DNA from: Lewinellaceae bacterium
GTDB taxonomy: Bacteria; Bacteroidota; Bacteroidia; Chitinophagales; Saprospiraceae
Assembly (NCBI GenBank): GCA_020636275.1
Contig: JACJYD010000007.1
Span: 62,001 to 126,000 of the forward strand
Reading direction: 5' to 3'
DNA: 64,000 nucleotides
Shown: positions 44,463-53,404 of the stretch, piece after piece
How positions within the stretch are numbered: the stretch's first letter is position 1
How the letters are laid out: every line of letters starts with the position of its first letter
Made by a program: the position numbers and the translations under genes
The notes under the pieces: model-generated
Databases searched by the model: none
Seen by the model: the letters and a program-made list of their open reading frames with translations, nothing else
What the model was told of the DNA's origin: nothing

Positions 44463-47330
44463 ATGTCCCCCATTCGCCCTTTGATCCTCACACTGATCTT
44501 GTTTAGCTCCGTTTCCCTTTTTTCCCAAAAAGAATACGTCGATAGTCTCCGCCTGGTTTTTCAGCAAGAGCAGGACCCGGTCAAAAAGATCGATGTTTTT
44601 TACAAGATCGCCTTCGAGGTGTCGTACGACAACCCGGATCTGGAGTTGGCCTACGCCGATAGTCTGGAGGTGATGTCCAAAAAGGCCGGTTACAAAAAAG
44701 GCCTGGCGATGGTGGAGTATTTCCGGGGGCATGGAAAACTGGATCAGGGGAACCAGGAAGAGGCTATGACCCATTTCAAGAATGAACTCCGGATCTACCG
44801 GGAATTGAAAGATGAGGCGGAATATTCCACGGCCTATGGCAATATGGCTCAGGCCTGGGAAGATATGGGCCGGTTGGATTCCGCGGTGGTCTATTATTAC
44901 ACTGCCATGGAGATTGATGAGAAGAACGGTGACTTGGTCGGGGCTTCGATCGACTTGAATAATATCGGGAATATTTACAGCAGGGAAGGTGCGCTCGACA
45001 AGGCCATCGAGCATTTTGAACGTGCTTTGAAAATGCGCCAGCAAGCAGGGGCCGAAAAGCGCTATGGACAGTGTTATATCAATCTGGCGGTGGCTTATGG
45101 TCGAAAAAAGGATTTTGAAAAAGCCGCCGAGTACGCAAAAACCGGGCTGGACTACGCATTAAAATTCGACAACATTTCTCAGGCAGGGATCATTACCAAC
45201 AGCTTTGGGTCGGATCTTATAGAGGCAGACCGCCCGGCGGAGGCGATTCCCTGGCTGCAGCAAGCGCTCGGCTATTTTGAAGAATTGGGGAATAAATACT
45301 ATCAGGCTTACCCGATCTACAATCTTTCCAGGGCTTATACAAAATTGGGGCAGCCGGGCAAGGGCCTGCAATATGCGCAAAAAGGCCTTGCTTTGTCCGA
45401 GGAAGAAGGATTTGGAGACCTGTTTGAAATGAACTACCGGGCGATCGCAGAGGCCTACGAAGGCCTGAATAATTACAAACAGGCCTTCGATTGGTACAGA
45501 AAATACGTGACCATCGCCGATAGTATCCTGAAGTCAGACAATACCCAAAAGATCGCCGAGATCGAAGCCCGCTATGAAACGCAAAAAAAAGAAGCGCAAC
45601 TCGCCAAAAAGGACCTTCAGTTAGAGCGTCAATCCAGCCAAAAAAAGGCCATTCTACTCACCTCGATAGCACTGATCCTGCTTTTGGGAGGGGCTTTCTA
45701 TTTTTTTCGAAACCGCCAGAAAACCCGCCAGCGGGAAGCCGAACTCACCGCCCAGATCGAACGCGCCGAGGCCGAAAAGCTGCGAGAGCTCAACCAGGTT
45801 AAGTCCTCTTTTTTCGCCAATATCAGCCACGAATTTCGCACCCCCCTCACCCTGATCAACTCGCCCCTGGAACAGATGATCGAAGGGACGTTAAAAGGCG
45901 ACTTGCAGAAATACTACCGCATCATGCTCCGCAACGGCCGGCGGCTCCTGGAGTTGGTCAACCAGTTGCTCGACCTGTCGCGCCTGGAAAGCGGTAAATT
46001 GCAGCTCCAGGTGGCCCAAAACGATCTGGCCCAATTCGTGCGGGCCATCGCCGGGTCCTTCGAAAGTCTGGCCGTGCGCAGACAGATCGACCTGCATTTG
46101 CGATTGCCCGAGTTTCCGCTCTTCTGTTATTTCGATCGCGACAAAGTCGAAAAGATCCTGGTCAACCTGATCTCCAATGCATTTAAGTTTACAGGAGAGA
46201 ACGGAAGGATTCTGGTAACCCTTAAAGATGATGGACCGCAGGCGGAATTGCGGGTCACCGACACGGGCATGGGCATTCCGGCCGATCAACTGGCCAACCT
46301 CTTCGACCGCTTTTATTATTCGACCCAGTCGGAAGTACAAGCCGGAAGCGGCCTGGGCCTTTCGCTCACCAAAGAACTGGTCGAACTGCATGGCGGGACC
46401 ATTTCGGTGGATAGTAAAGAAGGAAAAGGATCGTCTTTCATCGTTGTGCTGCCCATCGCCCCCGATGCATTCCGGCCCGAGGAAATTGTGGCGGAAACCC
46501 CGGCGTCTGACACAACCCCCCAACACATTCCGGAACCGGAGCGTACCGAGGAAAAGAAAGCCCTTTCCGAGGTGCTTTCCCACGCCGGCAAACCGGTCTT
46601 GCTCCTGGTCGAAGACAATCCCGATGTGCGGGCTTTCGTCAAAGAGCAATTGGAGGGCCCCTACCTGATATTGGAGGCCGAAAACGGAAAAGAAGGCCTC
46701 GCTACGGCCCTGGAAAAAATGCCCGACCTCGTCATCTCCGATGTGATGATGCCCGAAATGGACGGGATGGAGTTTTGCAAGCGACTCAAGACCGACGAAA
46801 AGAGCAGCCACATCCCGGTGATCATGCTCACCGCCAAAGCGGAGCAGTCCGACAAACTGGAGGGGCTGGAACTCGGCGCCGACGATTACCTGGCCAAGCC
46901 TTTTGATGCCCGGGAGTTGCAGATCCGCGTTTCCAACCTGCTCACCCAGCGCAAGAAACTGCAGGAGCACTATCGCCGCACCCTCACTTTTGCCACGGCG
47001 GAGGTGGAAGCCGAAAGCATGGATGCGGCCTTCCTGCGCCGCATCCGCGAAGCCATCGAAGCCAACCTGGAGGACGAGGGGTTCGGCGTGGTGGAATTGG
47101 GGCAGCAGGTGGGCATGAGCCGCAGCCAGTTGCACCGCAAGCTCTCCGCGCTGACCGGCTATTCCCCCAACGAGGTGATCCGGAACATGCGCCTGGAGCG
47201 CGCCAAACAGTTGCTGGAGAAAAAGGCGGGCACTGCAGCGGAGATCGCTTTCAATTGCGGGTTTAGCAGTCCGGCCTACTTCACGAAGTGTTTTAAGGAG
47301 TATTTTGGGAAACTTCCTTCCGAAATTTAA
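44463..47330 (+). CDS. Hybrid sensor: signal peptide, TPR array, histidine kinase, receiver and AraC DNA-binding domain
   Basis: A one-protein two-component system (955 aa). A signal peptide (LILTLILFSSVSLFSQ) and about eight TPR repeats (residues about 40-390) form a probable periplasmic sensor. One transmembrane segment (AILLTSIALILLLGGAFYFF, about 400-420) leads to HisKA with phospho-acceptor His456 (ANISHEFRTPL), the HATPase (LISNAFKFTGENG, GSGLGLSLTKELV), a receiver domain with Asp760 (VISDVMMPEMDG), and an AraC-type helix-turn-helix at about 855-955 (VGMSRSQLHRKLSALTGYSP). Unlike HTCS of polysaccharide loci, the sensor here is TPR, not Reg-prop. It follows the cytochrome/SnoaL genes and may control them. 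Confidence 0.95.
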   Translation: MSPIRPLILTLILFSSVSLFSQKEYVDSLRLVFQQEQDPVKKIDVFYKIAFEVSYDNPDLELAYADSLEVMSKKAGYKKGLAMVEYFRGHGKLDQGNQEEAMTHFKNELRIYRELKDEAEYSTAYGNMAQAWEDMGRLDSAVVYYYTAMEIDEKNGDLVGASIDLNNIGNIYSREGALDKAIEHFERALKMRQQAGAEKRYGQCYINLAVAYGRKKDFEKAAEYAKTGLDYALKFDNISQAGIITNSFGSDLIEADRPAEAIPWLQQALGYFEELGNKYYQAYPIYNLSRAYTKLGQPGKGLQYAQKGLALSEEEGFGDLFEMNYRAIAEAYEGLNNYKQAFDWYRKYVTIADSILKSDNTQKIAEIEARYETQKKEAQLAKKDLQLERQSSQKKAILLTSIALILLLGGAFYFFRNRQKTRQREAELTAQIERAEAEKLRELNQVKSSFFANISHEFRTPLTLINSPLEQMIEGTLKGDLQKYYRIMLRNGRRLLELVNQLLDLSRLESGKLQLQVAQNDLAQFVRAIAGSFESLAVRRQIDLHLRLPEFPLFCYFDRDKVEKILVNLISNAFKFTGENGRILVTLKDDGPQAELRVTDTGMGIPADQLANLFDRFYYSTQSEVQAGSGLGLSLTKELVELHGGTISVDSKEGKGSSFIVVLPIAPDAFRPEEIVAETPASDTTPQHIPEPERTEEKKALSEVLSHAGKPVLLLVEDNPDVRAFVKEQLEGPYLILEAENGKEGLATALEKMPDLVISDVMMPEMDGMEFCKRLKTDEKSSHIPVIMLTAKAEQSDKLEGLELGADDYLAKPFDARELQIRVSNLLTQRKKLQEHYRRTLTFATAEVEAESMDAAFLRRIREAIEANLEDEGFGVVELGQQVGMSRSQLHRKLSALTGYSPNEVIRNMRLERAKQLLEKKAGTAAEIAFNCGFSSPAYFTKCFKEYFGKLPSEI

Positions 47331-47362
47331 AGAGGCCTGGTGCGAAACACCAAGCCTCTTGG
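47330..47362. terminator. Bidirectional terminator
   Basis: A 13-bp stem (AAGAGGCCTGGTG with CACCAAGCCTCTT, one G-T pair) and a 5-nt loop lie between the convergent stops of the hybrid regulator and pirin. Confidence 0.85.
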
Positions 47363-48241
47363 TCAGACCTGCATCGGCACCTCCATCAGTAACACCCTGG
47401 CGTTGCTGTCGGCGCTGATGGAGATCGAATCGGTGTCCCAGATCCCGAAACCGTCGCGGGAGGAGAGTGCCTGCCCTTCGATGGTCACCTCACCGTTCAG
47501 GACAAACGCATACACGCCATTGCCCGCGCTCTTGATCCGGTAGGTTTCCCGGTGCCCTTTTTCCAGGTTGCCCATGTGAAACCAGGCGTTCTGGTGGATC
47601 CACACGCCGTCGTCTTCCGGGTTGGGAGAAAGGACCTGGAACAGCTGGTTTTTCAATCGGCTGTTTTGCAGGGTGATCTGGTCGTACCGGGGTTTGACGT
47701 TTGCTTTATCGGGAAATACCCAGATCTGGAGGAATTTCACTTCTTTGTCGGCATTCTTGTTGTATTCGCTGTGGAAGATGCCCGTTCCGGCGCTCATGAC
47801 CTGTACGTCGCCTTCCCGGATCACAGTCGTATTGCCCATGCTGTCCTTGTGTTCGAGGTCGCCTTCCAGCGGTATGGAAATGATTTCCATATTGTCGTGC
47901 GGGTGGGTGCCGAACCCTTTGCCCGGCGCTACCCGGTCGTCGTTCAGCACGCGCAGCGCTCCGAAATGGACGCGTTCGGGGTTGTAATAATTGGCAAAGC
48001 TGAAGGTATGACGGCTAACCAGCCATCCGTGGTCGGCCAGTCCTCTCGTATCGGCTTTATGCAATACAGTTTTCATGGTCTTGATCTCCTCGTTTGGTAA
48101 ATGATTAAATCCGACTTGCTCCATGAGCTTGTCGTAAGTCGATTGCTTGAGCCGGACGTTCCCCGCTTTCAGGAGCGGAGCTCCGGCCGTCATGCCGGCT
48201 ACGGCCAGCAGCGATTTTTTGATAAAGTTCTTTCGGTCCAT
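47363..48241 (-). CDS. Pirin family protein with N-terminal Tat-like signal
   Basis: The bicupin pirin fold is seen from MKTVLHKADTRGLADHGWLV onward; iron-binding residues of family pirins are present as THPHDNMEI (two His) and GTGIFHSEYN (His, Glu). The first 54 residues are additional: MDRKNFIKKSLLAVAGM has the R-K-x-F-x-K twin-arginine-like pattern and a hydrophobic stretch. Ordinary pirins are cytosolic, so this copy would be exported with its metal loaded. An internal ATG at the usual pirin start exists (about 48076), so a cytosolic form is also possible. 292 aa. Confidence 0.88.
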   Translation of the reverse strand: MDRKNFIKKSLLAVAGMTAGAPLLKAGNVRLKQSTYDKLMEQVGFNHLPNEEIKTMKTVLHKADTRGLADHGWLVSRHTFSFANYYNPERVHFGALRVLNDDRVAPGKGFGTHPHDNMEIISIPLEGDLEHKDSMGNTTVIREGDVQVMSAGTGIFHSEYNKNADKEVKFLQIWVFPDKANVKPRYDQITLQNSRLKNQLFQVLSPNPEDDGVWIHQNAWFHMGNLEKGHRETYRIKSAGNGVYAFVLNGEVTIEGQALSSRDGFGIWDTDSISISADSNARVLLMEVPMQV

Positions 48242-48374
48242 ATGCGGTTAGTTTTGAACAGGATAGTGGCGAAAGGCGAAAACCATTTGTACCTGTAAAA
48301 GAATAGGACAAAGATCGGGGGAAAGGGTTTGGAGGTAAATGGAAAAATCGGAGAAGAAGATGTAAAAATCCGGG

Positions 48375-48409
48375 CTAGTGAGGGGGTCACTTAGTTACCC
48401 CCTCACTAG
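48375..48409 (-). repeat. REP-like hairpin element
   Basis: A 13-bp stem (CTAGTGAGGGGGT / ACCCCCTCACTAG) with a 9-nt loop. On the minus strand it lies about 10 bases after the stop of the AraC gene at 48419. Related elements occur at 25391-25428 and in the 32928-33159 array. Confidence 0.78.
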
Positions 48410-48418
48410 AGGTCTAAA

Positions 48419-49246
48419 CTAGGGATTGGACTTGGACTTAAACCCCCTAACCGTCTCTTTCGTACAGGTCTTGAAAAATTTGCTAAAATGGGCCGGGTCC
48501 TGAAACCCCAGTTGATAAGCGATCTCCTTGGCAGTAAGCGAGGAATGCAGGAGTAGGCGCTTGGCTTCCGTGATGATCCGCGACTGGATGTACTCCTTGG
48601 CGCTCTTTCCGATCAGACTTTTTACCGTCTTGTTGAGGTGGTCGGGGGTAACGGAAAGGAGACCCGCGTAAAAATTGACCTGATGCTCGTGCGTGTAGTG
48701 CTTCTCTACCTCAGACTTGAACGTCCGCAGGATGGAAAGGCCGGCTTCGACGGCCTGGGTATTGCTGTCATGCGACAGATCACAGATGTTGTGGCAGGTG
48801 ATGAGGAACAGTTTCAGGTAGGCGCCCAATGCTTCATACTGGAAGGATCGCCCGCTGTGAAGGGCGTCTTCCATACCATTTACCAGTTCAATCAACTCCC
48901 GGAAACTTCCCGTGGTTAATTTTAATGGCGGTGATTGGGCGTAGTCTTTGAACAGGTTAATGTCTTCAATGAAGCATTCCCGGATGTTGTTTTCGGCGAG
49001 AAATTGCCGGGAAAAGGTGATCACATGCCCTTTTGGTGGTTCCTCCTCCACAATCTGGTGCACCTGACCCGGGCTGATGAAAAATACGCTCGGCCCACCA
49101 AGCTCATATTCCTGGAAATCGATCAAATGCCGCCCCCTGGCTTTCTCTACGAACAAGATGGTGTAATAGTCGTGCATGTGCGGGGTGTCGGGTTTCCCCT
49201 GGTGCTGGACATACACGTCCTCCATACGCTTCAGGTCGAAGGTCAA
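48419..49246 (-). CDS. AraC-family transcriptional regulator
   Basis: The N-terminal cupin-like sensing domain (TPHMHDYYTILFVEKARGRH, ISPGQVHQIV) is followed by a C-terminal double helix-turn-helix (LLSVTPDHLNKTVKSLIGKS and LTAKEIAYQLGFQDPAHFSKF). No ATG fits: the frame runs upstream as KTIKTYLHLHPDQHR with no start codon until a stop near 49380, and the listed start is TTG 49246; ATG 49225 would truncate the sensor domain. The ancestral start may have been lost or be non-canonical. Downstream on the same strand is pirin. Confidence 0.85.
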   Translation of the reverse strand: MTFDLKRMEDVYVQHQGKPDTPHMHDYYTILFVEKARGRHLIDFQEYELGGPSVFFISPGQVHQIVEEEPPKGHVITFSRQFLAENNIRECFIEDINLFKDYAQSPPLKLTTGSFRELIELVNGMEDALHSGRSFQYEALGAYLKLFLITCHNICDLSHDSNTQAVEAGLSILRTFKSEVEKHYTHEHQVNFYAGLLSVTPDHLNKTVKSLIGKSAKEYIQSRIITEAKRLLLHSSLTAKEIAYQLGFQDPAHFSKFFKTCTKETVRGFKSKSNP

Positions 49247-49413
49247 CCGATGCTGGTCGGGATGGAGATGCAGGTATGTCTTGATCGTTTTGATAGGCGG
49301 TGACTTTCCGAATGAAACGCCGGGTCGGCTGGATTGTTCTCCCCGCTTTCCTTCGGCACCTCGGCAGGTCCATCAGGTTAAAGCGGATGAAAAAGGGATT
49401 GAAAGCGGATCCA

Positions 49414-50394
49414 TTATTCAAAGAGTTTACGGGCGTTGATCCGGTAGATATTTCCCATGCCGTTTTCGACCGCTTCGCATTCCTCCAGCAATTGCGCATA
49501 ATTGAGTACCTGGAGGTCTTCGTGGATGGTCGGCAGCCGGCGGGAACTGGTGAAATAGAATACCTGACGCTCCGTGTCCAGGAATGGGCAGTAATCGAGT
49601 TTGGCGGAATTGATCTTCGGACCCAAATTGCGAGCCGGCAGCCAGTCGTCATTCTCGTTTCGGGTGCTCATGTACAAGTCGCCACCTCCCAGGTCGTCCG
49701 CCCTTCCATAGGAAGTGAAAATGATCAGGTCTTCATCGGGAGAGATAAAGGCATTGAATTCATATCGTGTGGAGTTGACGTTCGAATCCAGTGAAACGGG
49801 CGTTTGGTACTGGCCATCCACAAATACGCTTCGATAGATATCTTCGGCGCCTTTCGAGTTTTCGTAAGCTGCCGTGAAATAGAGGTTGCCGTTGCTCGCA
49901 ACGGAAGGGTAGAACTCATCGTGGGGCGTATTGACCGGCGCCCCGACGTTTTGGGCGGCGCCCCAACCGGTTCCATTCCTATCCACAAACCAAATGTCGT
50001 ACTGCCCACCCTCATCGCCATGGCCGGTTGGCCGGTTGGAGGCGAAGTACAAGCGCTTTCCGTCGGGGGAGAAAGAGGGCTCGATGTCGCTATAGGTTCC
50101 GGAAAACGGCGCTACGCGTGGCTCCTGCCACTTCCCGTCCAGTTGCACGAGCTGAATGATGGCCCGGATGGCATTGTCGGGGGTGGAAAGCGTGTAGAAG
50201 ATCTCGGTCCCATCCGGAGAGATGGCTATGTCCCGTTCATTGAAGCGGGAGGAAATGATGGTCGGAGCAAAGAGCTCAACGGTGTCAGCGGCGCTCTCCA
50301 AAAGGATCCGGACAGGCGCAGCGGGAGGCGGTTCATTTGCACAACTATAGATGAGGATGGGCAGAAGGGCGGCAAGCAAGTGGCGTGGGTTCAT
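49414..50394 (-). CDS. PD40-propeller lipoprotein
   Basis: A lipoprotein signal (LLPILIYSC, Cys18) is followed by repeats of the WD40-like PD40 type: ISPDGTEIFYTL, PSFSPDGKRLYFASN, PSVASNGNLYFTAA, ISPDEDLIIFTSYG. Such single-propeller proteins are common in Bacteroidota; binding partner unknown. 326 aa, complete. The minus-strand threonine synthase gene stands just upstream, with 24 bases between. Confidence 0.86.
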   Translation of the reverse strand: MNPRHLLAALLPILIYSCANEPPPAAPVRILLESAADTVELFAPTIISSRFNERDIAISPDGTEIFYTLSTPDNAIRAIIQLVQLDGKWQEPRVAPFSGTYSDIEPSFSPDGKRLYFASNRPTGHGDEGGQYDIWFVDRNGTGWGAAQNVGAPVNTPHDEFYPSVASNGNLYFTAAYENSKGAEDIYRSVFVDGQYQTPVSLDSNVNSTRYEFNAFISPDEDLIIFTSYGRADDLGGGDLYMSTRNENDDWLPARNLGPKINSAKLDYCPFLDTERQVFYFTSSRRLPTIHEDLQVLNYAQLLEECEAVENGMGNIYRINARKLFE

Positions 50395-50418
50395 ATTTTT
50401 TCTTTAAGATAACAAAGT

Positions 50419-51723
50419 TTACACCCGGTCCATCAAAAAGGTCCTAAACTGCGGAAAATTTACAGGGAAAAGCCGGGATTGTTTTTCCCCCGCTGCAACG
50501 GCCTGCAATTGGGATGGCAAGGGCACTTTAATGGCAAGCACGTCTTCCACTACCTCGGTGAATTTAGCGGGGTGAGCCGTCTCGACCACGATGCCCTGCC
50601 TTTTTCCCGGATGCCTGGCCTCGTATGTCTTCCAGCCCAGGTATCCCACCGCGCCGTGGGGATCGATCGTGTATCCAAACCGGTCGTAGACCTCTTTCAT
50701 CGCCGTCCGGGTGGCTTCATCGGAGAAAGCCAATCCTGTGATGTCCTTCCGCATGTGTTCCGGATCCTGGTCGTACAGTTCCGCCATCCGCCAGAAGTTA
50801 CTGGGATTGCCCACGTCCATGGCATTGGAAATGGTAGCGATGGATGGCCGGGGCTGGAACTGCCCAGAGCCCAGGTATTCCGGCACTACGGCGTTGACGT
50901 TTGTGGATGCGATGAAATGTTCGATCGGCGCCCCCATCCGCCTGGCGATCAGTCCGGCACAAAGGTTACCGAAGTTGCCGCTGGGCACGGAGAAGACGAT
51001 GGGACTTCCAGCTAGTTGCGGCCGCGTTGCCGCGTAGAGGTAGTAAAACGTCTGCGGAATGAGCCGGCTGATGTTGATGCTGTTGGCCGAGCTCAGGCGT
51101 AGTTTTTCAGATAGACCGGGGTCGAGAAAGGCTTGTTTGACCAGCGCCTGGCAATCGTCGAACGTGCCTTCGATCTCCAGTGCCGTGATGTTCTGCCCCA
51201 GGGAGGTGAGCTGCTTTTCCTGTAAAGGACTCACCTTTCCGGAAGGGTAGAGGATGATCACCTCGATGCCTTCCACGCCTAAAAACCCGGAAGCGACGGC
51301 GCCGCCGGTATCGCCAGATGTGGCGACAAGGATGGTCAGTTTTCGATCGTCGCCGCGCACCAGCCAGCCCATCAGATGCGCCATGAAGCGGGCGCCGAAG
51401 TCCTTGAACGCCAGCGTGGGGCCGTGGAAGAGTTCCAGGATATGCAAGTTATCGGTCAGCGAAACCAGGGGTGCGTCGAAATGGATCGCTTTCCGGACAA
51501 TGGACCCGATGACCTCCTCCGGTACATCCCCCGCCAGGAATTTTTTCGCAGCGTGGAAGGCAATGTCGGTGAGCGCCCAGCTCGCCATCGCCTGCACTTC
51601 TCCCGAAGAAAAAGCAGGGATATGCTCCGGCATGTACAAACCATTATCCGGAGGGAGCCCTCTCAGGACCGCTTCCTGAAGAGAAGCGAGGTGGTTTTTA
51701 TTTTTTGTGGAATAATACCGCAT
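50419..51723 (-). CDS. thrC: Threonine synthase
   Basis: PLP enzyme making threonine from O-phosphohomoserine. The ATG at 51723 (MRYYSTKNKNHLASLQEAVL) yields 434 aa; an ORF extension of 16 codons is not supported. The PLP lysine is Lys107 in HGPTLAFKDFGARF; VATSGDTGGAVASGFLG is the phosphate-binding loop and SVPSGNFGNLCAGLIARRMG is a family motif. It is the class II threonine-synthase type of bacteria. Divergent from the DUF6629 gene across a 218-bp intergenic region. Confidence 0.96.
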   Translation of the reverse strand: MRYYSTKNKNHLASLQEAVLRGLPPDNGLYMPEHIPAFSSGEVQAMASWALTDIAFHAAKKFLAGDVPEEVIGSIVRKAIHFDAPLVSLTDNLHILELFHGPTLAFKDFGARFMAHLMGWLVRGDDRKLTILVATSGDTGGAVASGFLGVEGIEVIILYPSGKVSPLQEKQLTSLGQNITALEIEGTFDDCQALVKQAFLDPGLSEKLRLSSANSINISRLIPQTFYYLYAATRPQLAGSPIVFSVPSGNFGNLCAGLIARRMGAPIEHFIASTNVNAVVPEYLGSGQFQPRPSIATISNAMDVGNPSNFWRMAELYDQDPEHMRKDITGLAFSDEATRTAMKEVYDRFGYTIDPHGAVGYLGWKTYEARHPGKRQGIVVETAHPAKFTEVVEDVLAIKVPLPSQLQAVAAGEKQSRLFPVNFPQFRTFLMDRV

Positions 51724-51941
51724 TCCAGGGGAGGTTTTACGCGAATCAATAAAGACGGATTGGGCGGGCACAGCCTGCCCAGTCAGTCTTTGTAAACTTA
51801 TTTAAGTTAACGTGAGGTACGGCAAAATTCAGGATAAATTGTTTAGCGTTGCAACTTGCATTGAAAGGATGATAATTGTCATTTCCAAATTTTGAGAACC
51901 CAAATATATTGTAGGTTGGTAATTTATAAATAAAACGACAT

Positions 51942-52580
51942 ATGTGCTTTTCTGCCGGTGCGAGTTTTGGCGCCAGCGCCGTACTGCTGGGCGCCGGGGT
52001 GGTCACCCTGAGCCAGACCAGGACGCGATCGGAATGGGCTTTTGCAGGGATACCCTTGCTTTTTGCCGTCCAGCAGTTTTCGGAAGGCTTGTTGTGGTGG
52101 GCGCTGACCGATCCCGCTTATGCAAGTTGGAAAGAGTTGTCCACCTATGTCTTTTTTTTCTTTGCCCAGGTCTTCTGGCCGGTTTGGATTCCTCTATCGG
52201 TTTGGCTCCTGGAGAAAAAAGCCCTCCGGGAGAAAGTGCTGCGCATTTTTTTGGTAGCCGGCGTCCTGTTGGCTATCTATTTGATTATTAGCATTGCCCA
52301 GTTTGGGGTGATGGCCTTTATTGAAAAATACCATATTCGCTATGGACCCAAGTATCCGTTTGGGGTGGTGCGCACCATTTTGTATATACTCATCGTACTC
52401 GGCCCTTTTTTCATCTCCAGTGTTAAAAAAATGAGGGTGTTTGGCGCCTGTGCGTCGGTGGCCCTGGTGGTGACACTCGTCTTCTTCAAAGGCTTTTTGG
52501 TGTCGATCTGGTGTTTCTTTGCCGCCATTATCAGCTTACTGATCTGGTGGATCCTCTGGCAAAATAAGAAAAGCACTTAA
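51942..52580 (+). CDS. DUF6629-family membrane protein
   Basis: The N-terminal MCFSAGASFGASAVLLGAGV is the DUF6629 hallmark (Cys at position 2 then repeated small residues). Seven hydrophobic segments, including WVWWALTDPAY-adjacent helices and a terminal LIWWILWQNKK. 212 aa, full length. No activity is known for the family. Confidence 0.88.
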   Translation: MCFSAGASFGASAVLLGAGVVTLSQTRTRSEWAFAGIPLLFAVQQFSEGLLWWALTDPAYASWKELSTYVFFFFAQVFWPVWIPLSVWLLEKKALREKVLRIFLVAGVLLAIYLIISIAQFGVMAFIEKYHIRYGPKYPFGVVRTILYILIVLGPFFISSVKKMRVFGACASVALVVTLVFFKGFLVSIWCFFAAIISLLIWWILWQNKKST

Positions 52581-52665
52581 TTTGAAGTGCATCTCAATGA
52601 GCCGGTTCCATTTTGGATAACACCCGGTCAATTTTCGAAAAGGGGGGTGTACAGTCGGGGTTGGT

Positions 52666-53283
52666 TTACTTTTTTCGGGCAATTCCCCAGTAGTGATAAC
52701 TGGCCGGTTTCCAGCCGGAATCATAGCGTTCTTCGAGGGTTTCAAACACAAAGCCGCTATCGCGGAGCAACCCTGGTATGTCCCGGTTCAGGTTGCACCC
52801 ACCTCCAAATTTTTTCCAGACAGGATTGATGCTGTTTTGCCAACACTGGATGCTGCGGTCGGGCGCTTTGCCGTGTTCGAAGAAAATAAATTGTCCGGAA
52901 GGCTTCAGTACGCGATGAATTTCTTCCAACGCTTTCGACAGGTTGGGGATGGAACAAAGCGTAAAGGTCGTCAGTACCGTATCGGCGGATTGGTCTTCCA
53001 ACGGAATGGCTTCAGCCGATGCCTGGATATATTCCACCGGAAAGGCCGGTTTGGAAGTTTGCTTTACCTGCAGACGCCATAATTCACCCGAAGGATCGAT
53101 GCCGACCACCCGGCGCACTTTCCCGGGATCGTAATAGGGCAAATTGAGCCCGGAACCGATGCCGACCTCCAATACGTCCCCATGGGCCATGGGTACCACC
53201 CGTTCCCTTTTCTCGCCCGCAAAACCGGTTTTGCAGACGAAGTGGATGATGTGTGGTAATATGTATCGGTCGTACCAGTTCAT
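52666..53283 (-). CDS. SAM-dependent methyltransferase, class I
   Basis: Rossmann-type methyltransferase (205 aa). The ATG at 53283 (MNWYDRYILPHIIHFVCKT) is preferred to an upstream extension. Motif I is VLEVGIGSGLNLPYY, the acidic ribose-binding residue is in VVGIDPSGEL, and the later motifs are ASAEAIPLEDQSADTVLTTF and LKPSGQFIFFEHGKAPD. The pattern CSIPNLSKALEEI is shared with phospholipid/thiol methyltransferases. Substrate cannot be deduced. Confidence 0.9.
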   Translation of the reverse strand: MNWYDRYILPHIIHFVCKTGFAGEKRERVVPMAHGDVLEVGIGSGLNLPYYDPGKVRRVVGIDPSGELWRLQVKQTSKPAFPVEYIQASAEAIPLEDQSADTVLTTFTLCSIPNLSKALEEIHRVLKPSGQFIFFEHGKAPDRSIQCWQNSINPVWKKFGGGCNLNRDIPGLLRDSGFVFETLEERYDSGWKPASYHYWGIARKK

Positions 53284-53300
53284 AACAAGGGACAAATTAT

Positions 53301-53339
53301 GAAAAAAAACAAGCGCCAAAGGGTTTTCACCCCGGCGCT
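53301..53339 (-). terminator. Minus-strand terminator of the GNAT gene
   Basis: The stem GAGCGCC / GGCGCTT, read on the minus strand with a pairing inner segment, is followed by a T-run (the A-run at 53302-53310). It lies downstream of the minus-strand gene at 53405-53917. Confidence 0.7.
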
Positions 53340-53404
53340 CATCTCATTTCTTGCCAATTGAACTGCAAGATGCAGGATAAATGCGCCATTGTCAGTGATC
53401 AGGA

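Noticed and set aside
45891..47135. 414-codon minus-strand open frame
   Set aside because: Antisense to the kinase, receiver and AraC domains of the hybrid regulator.
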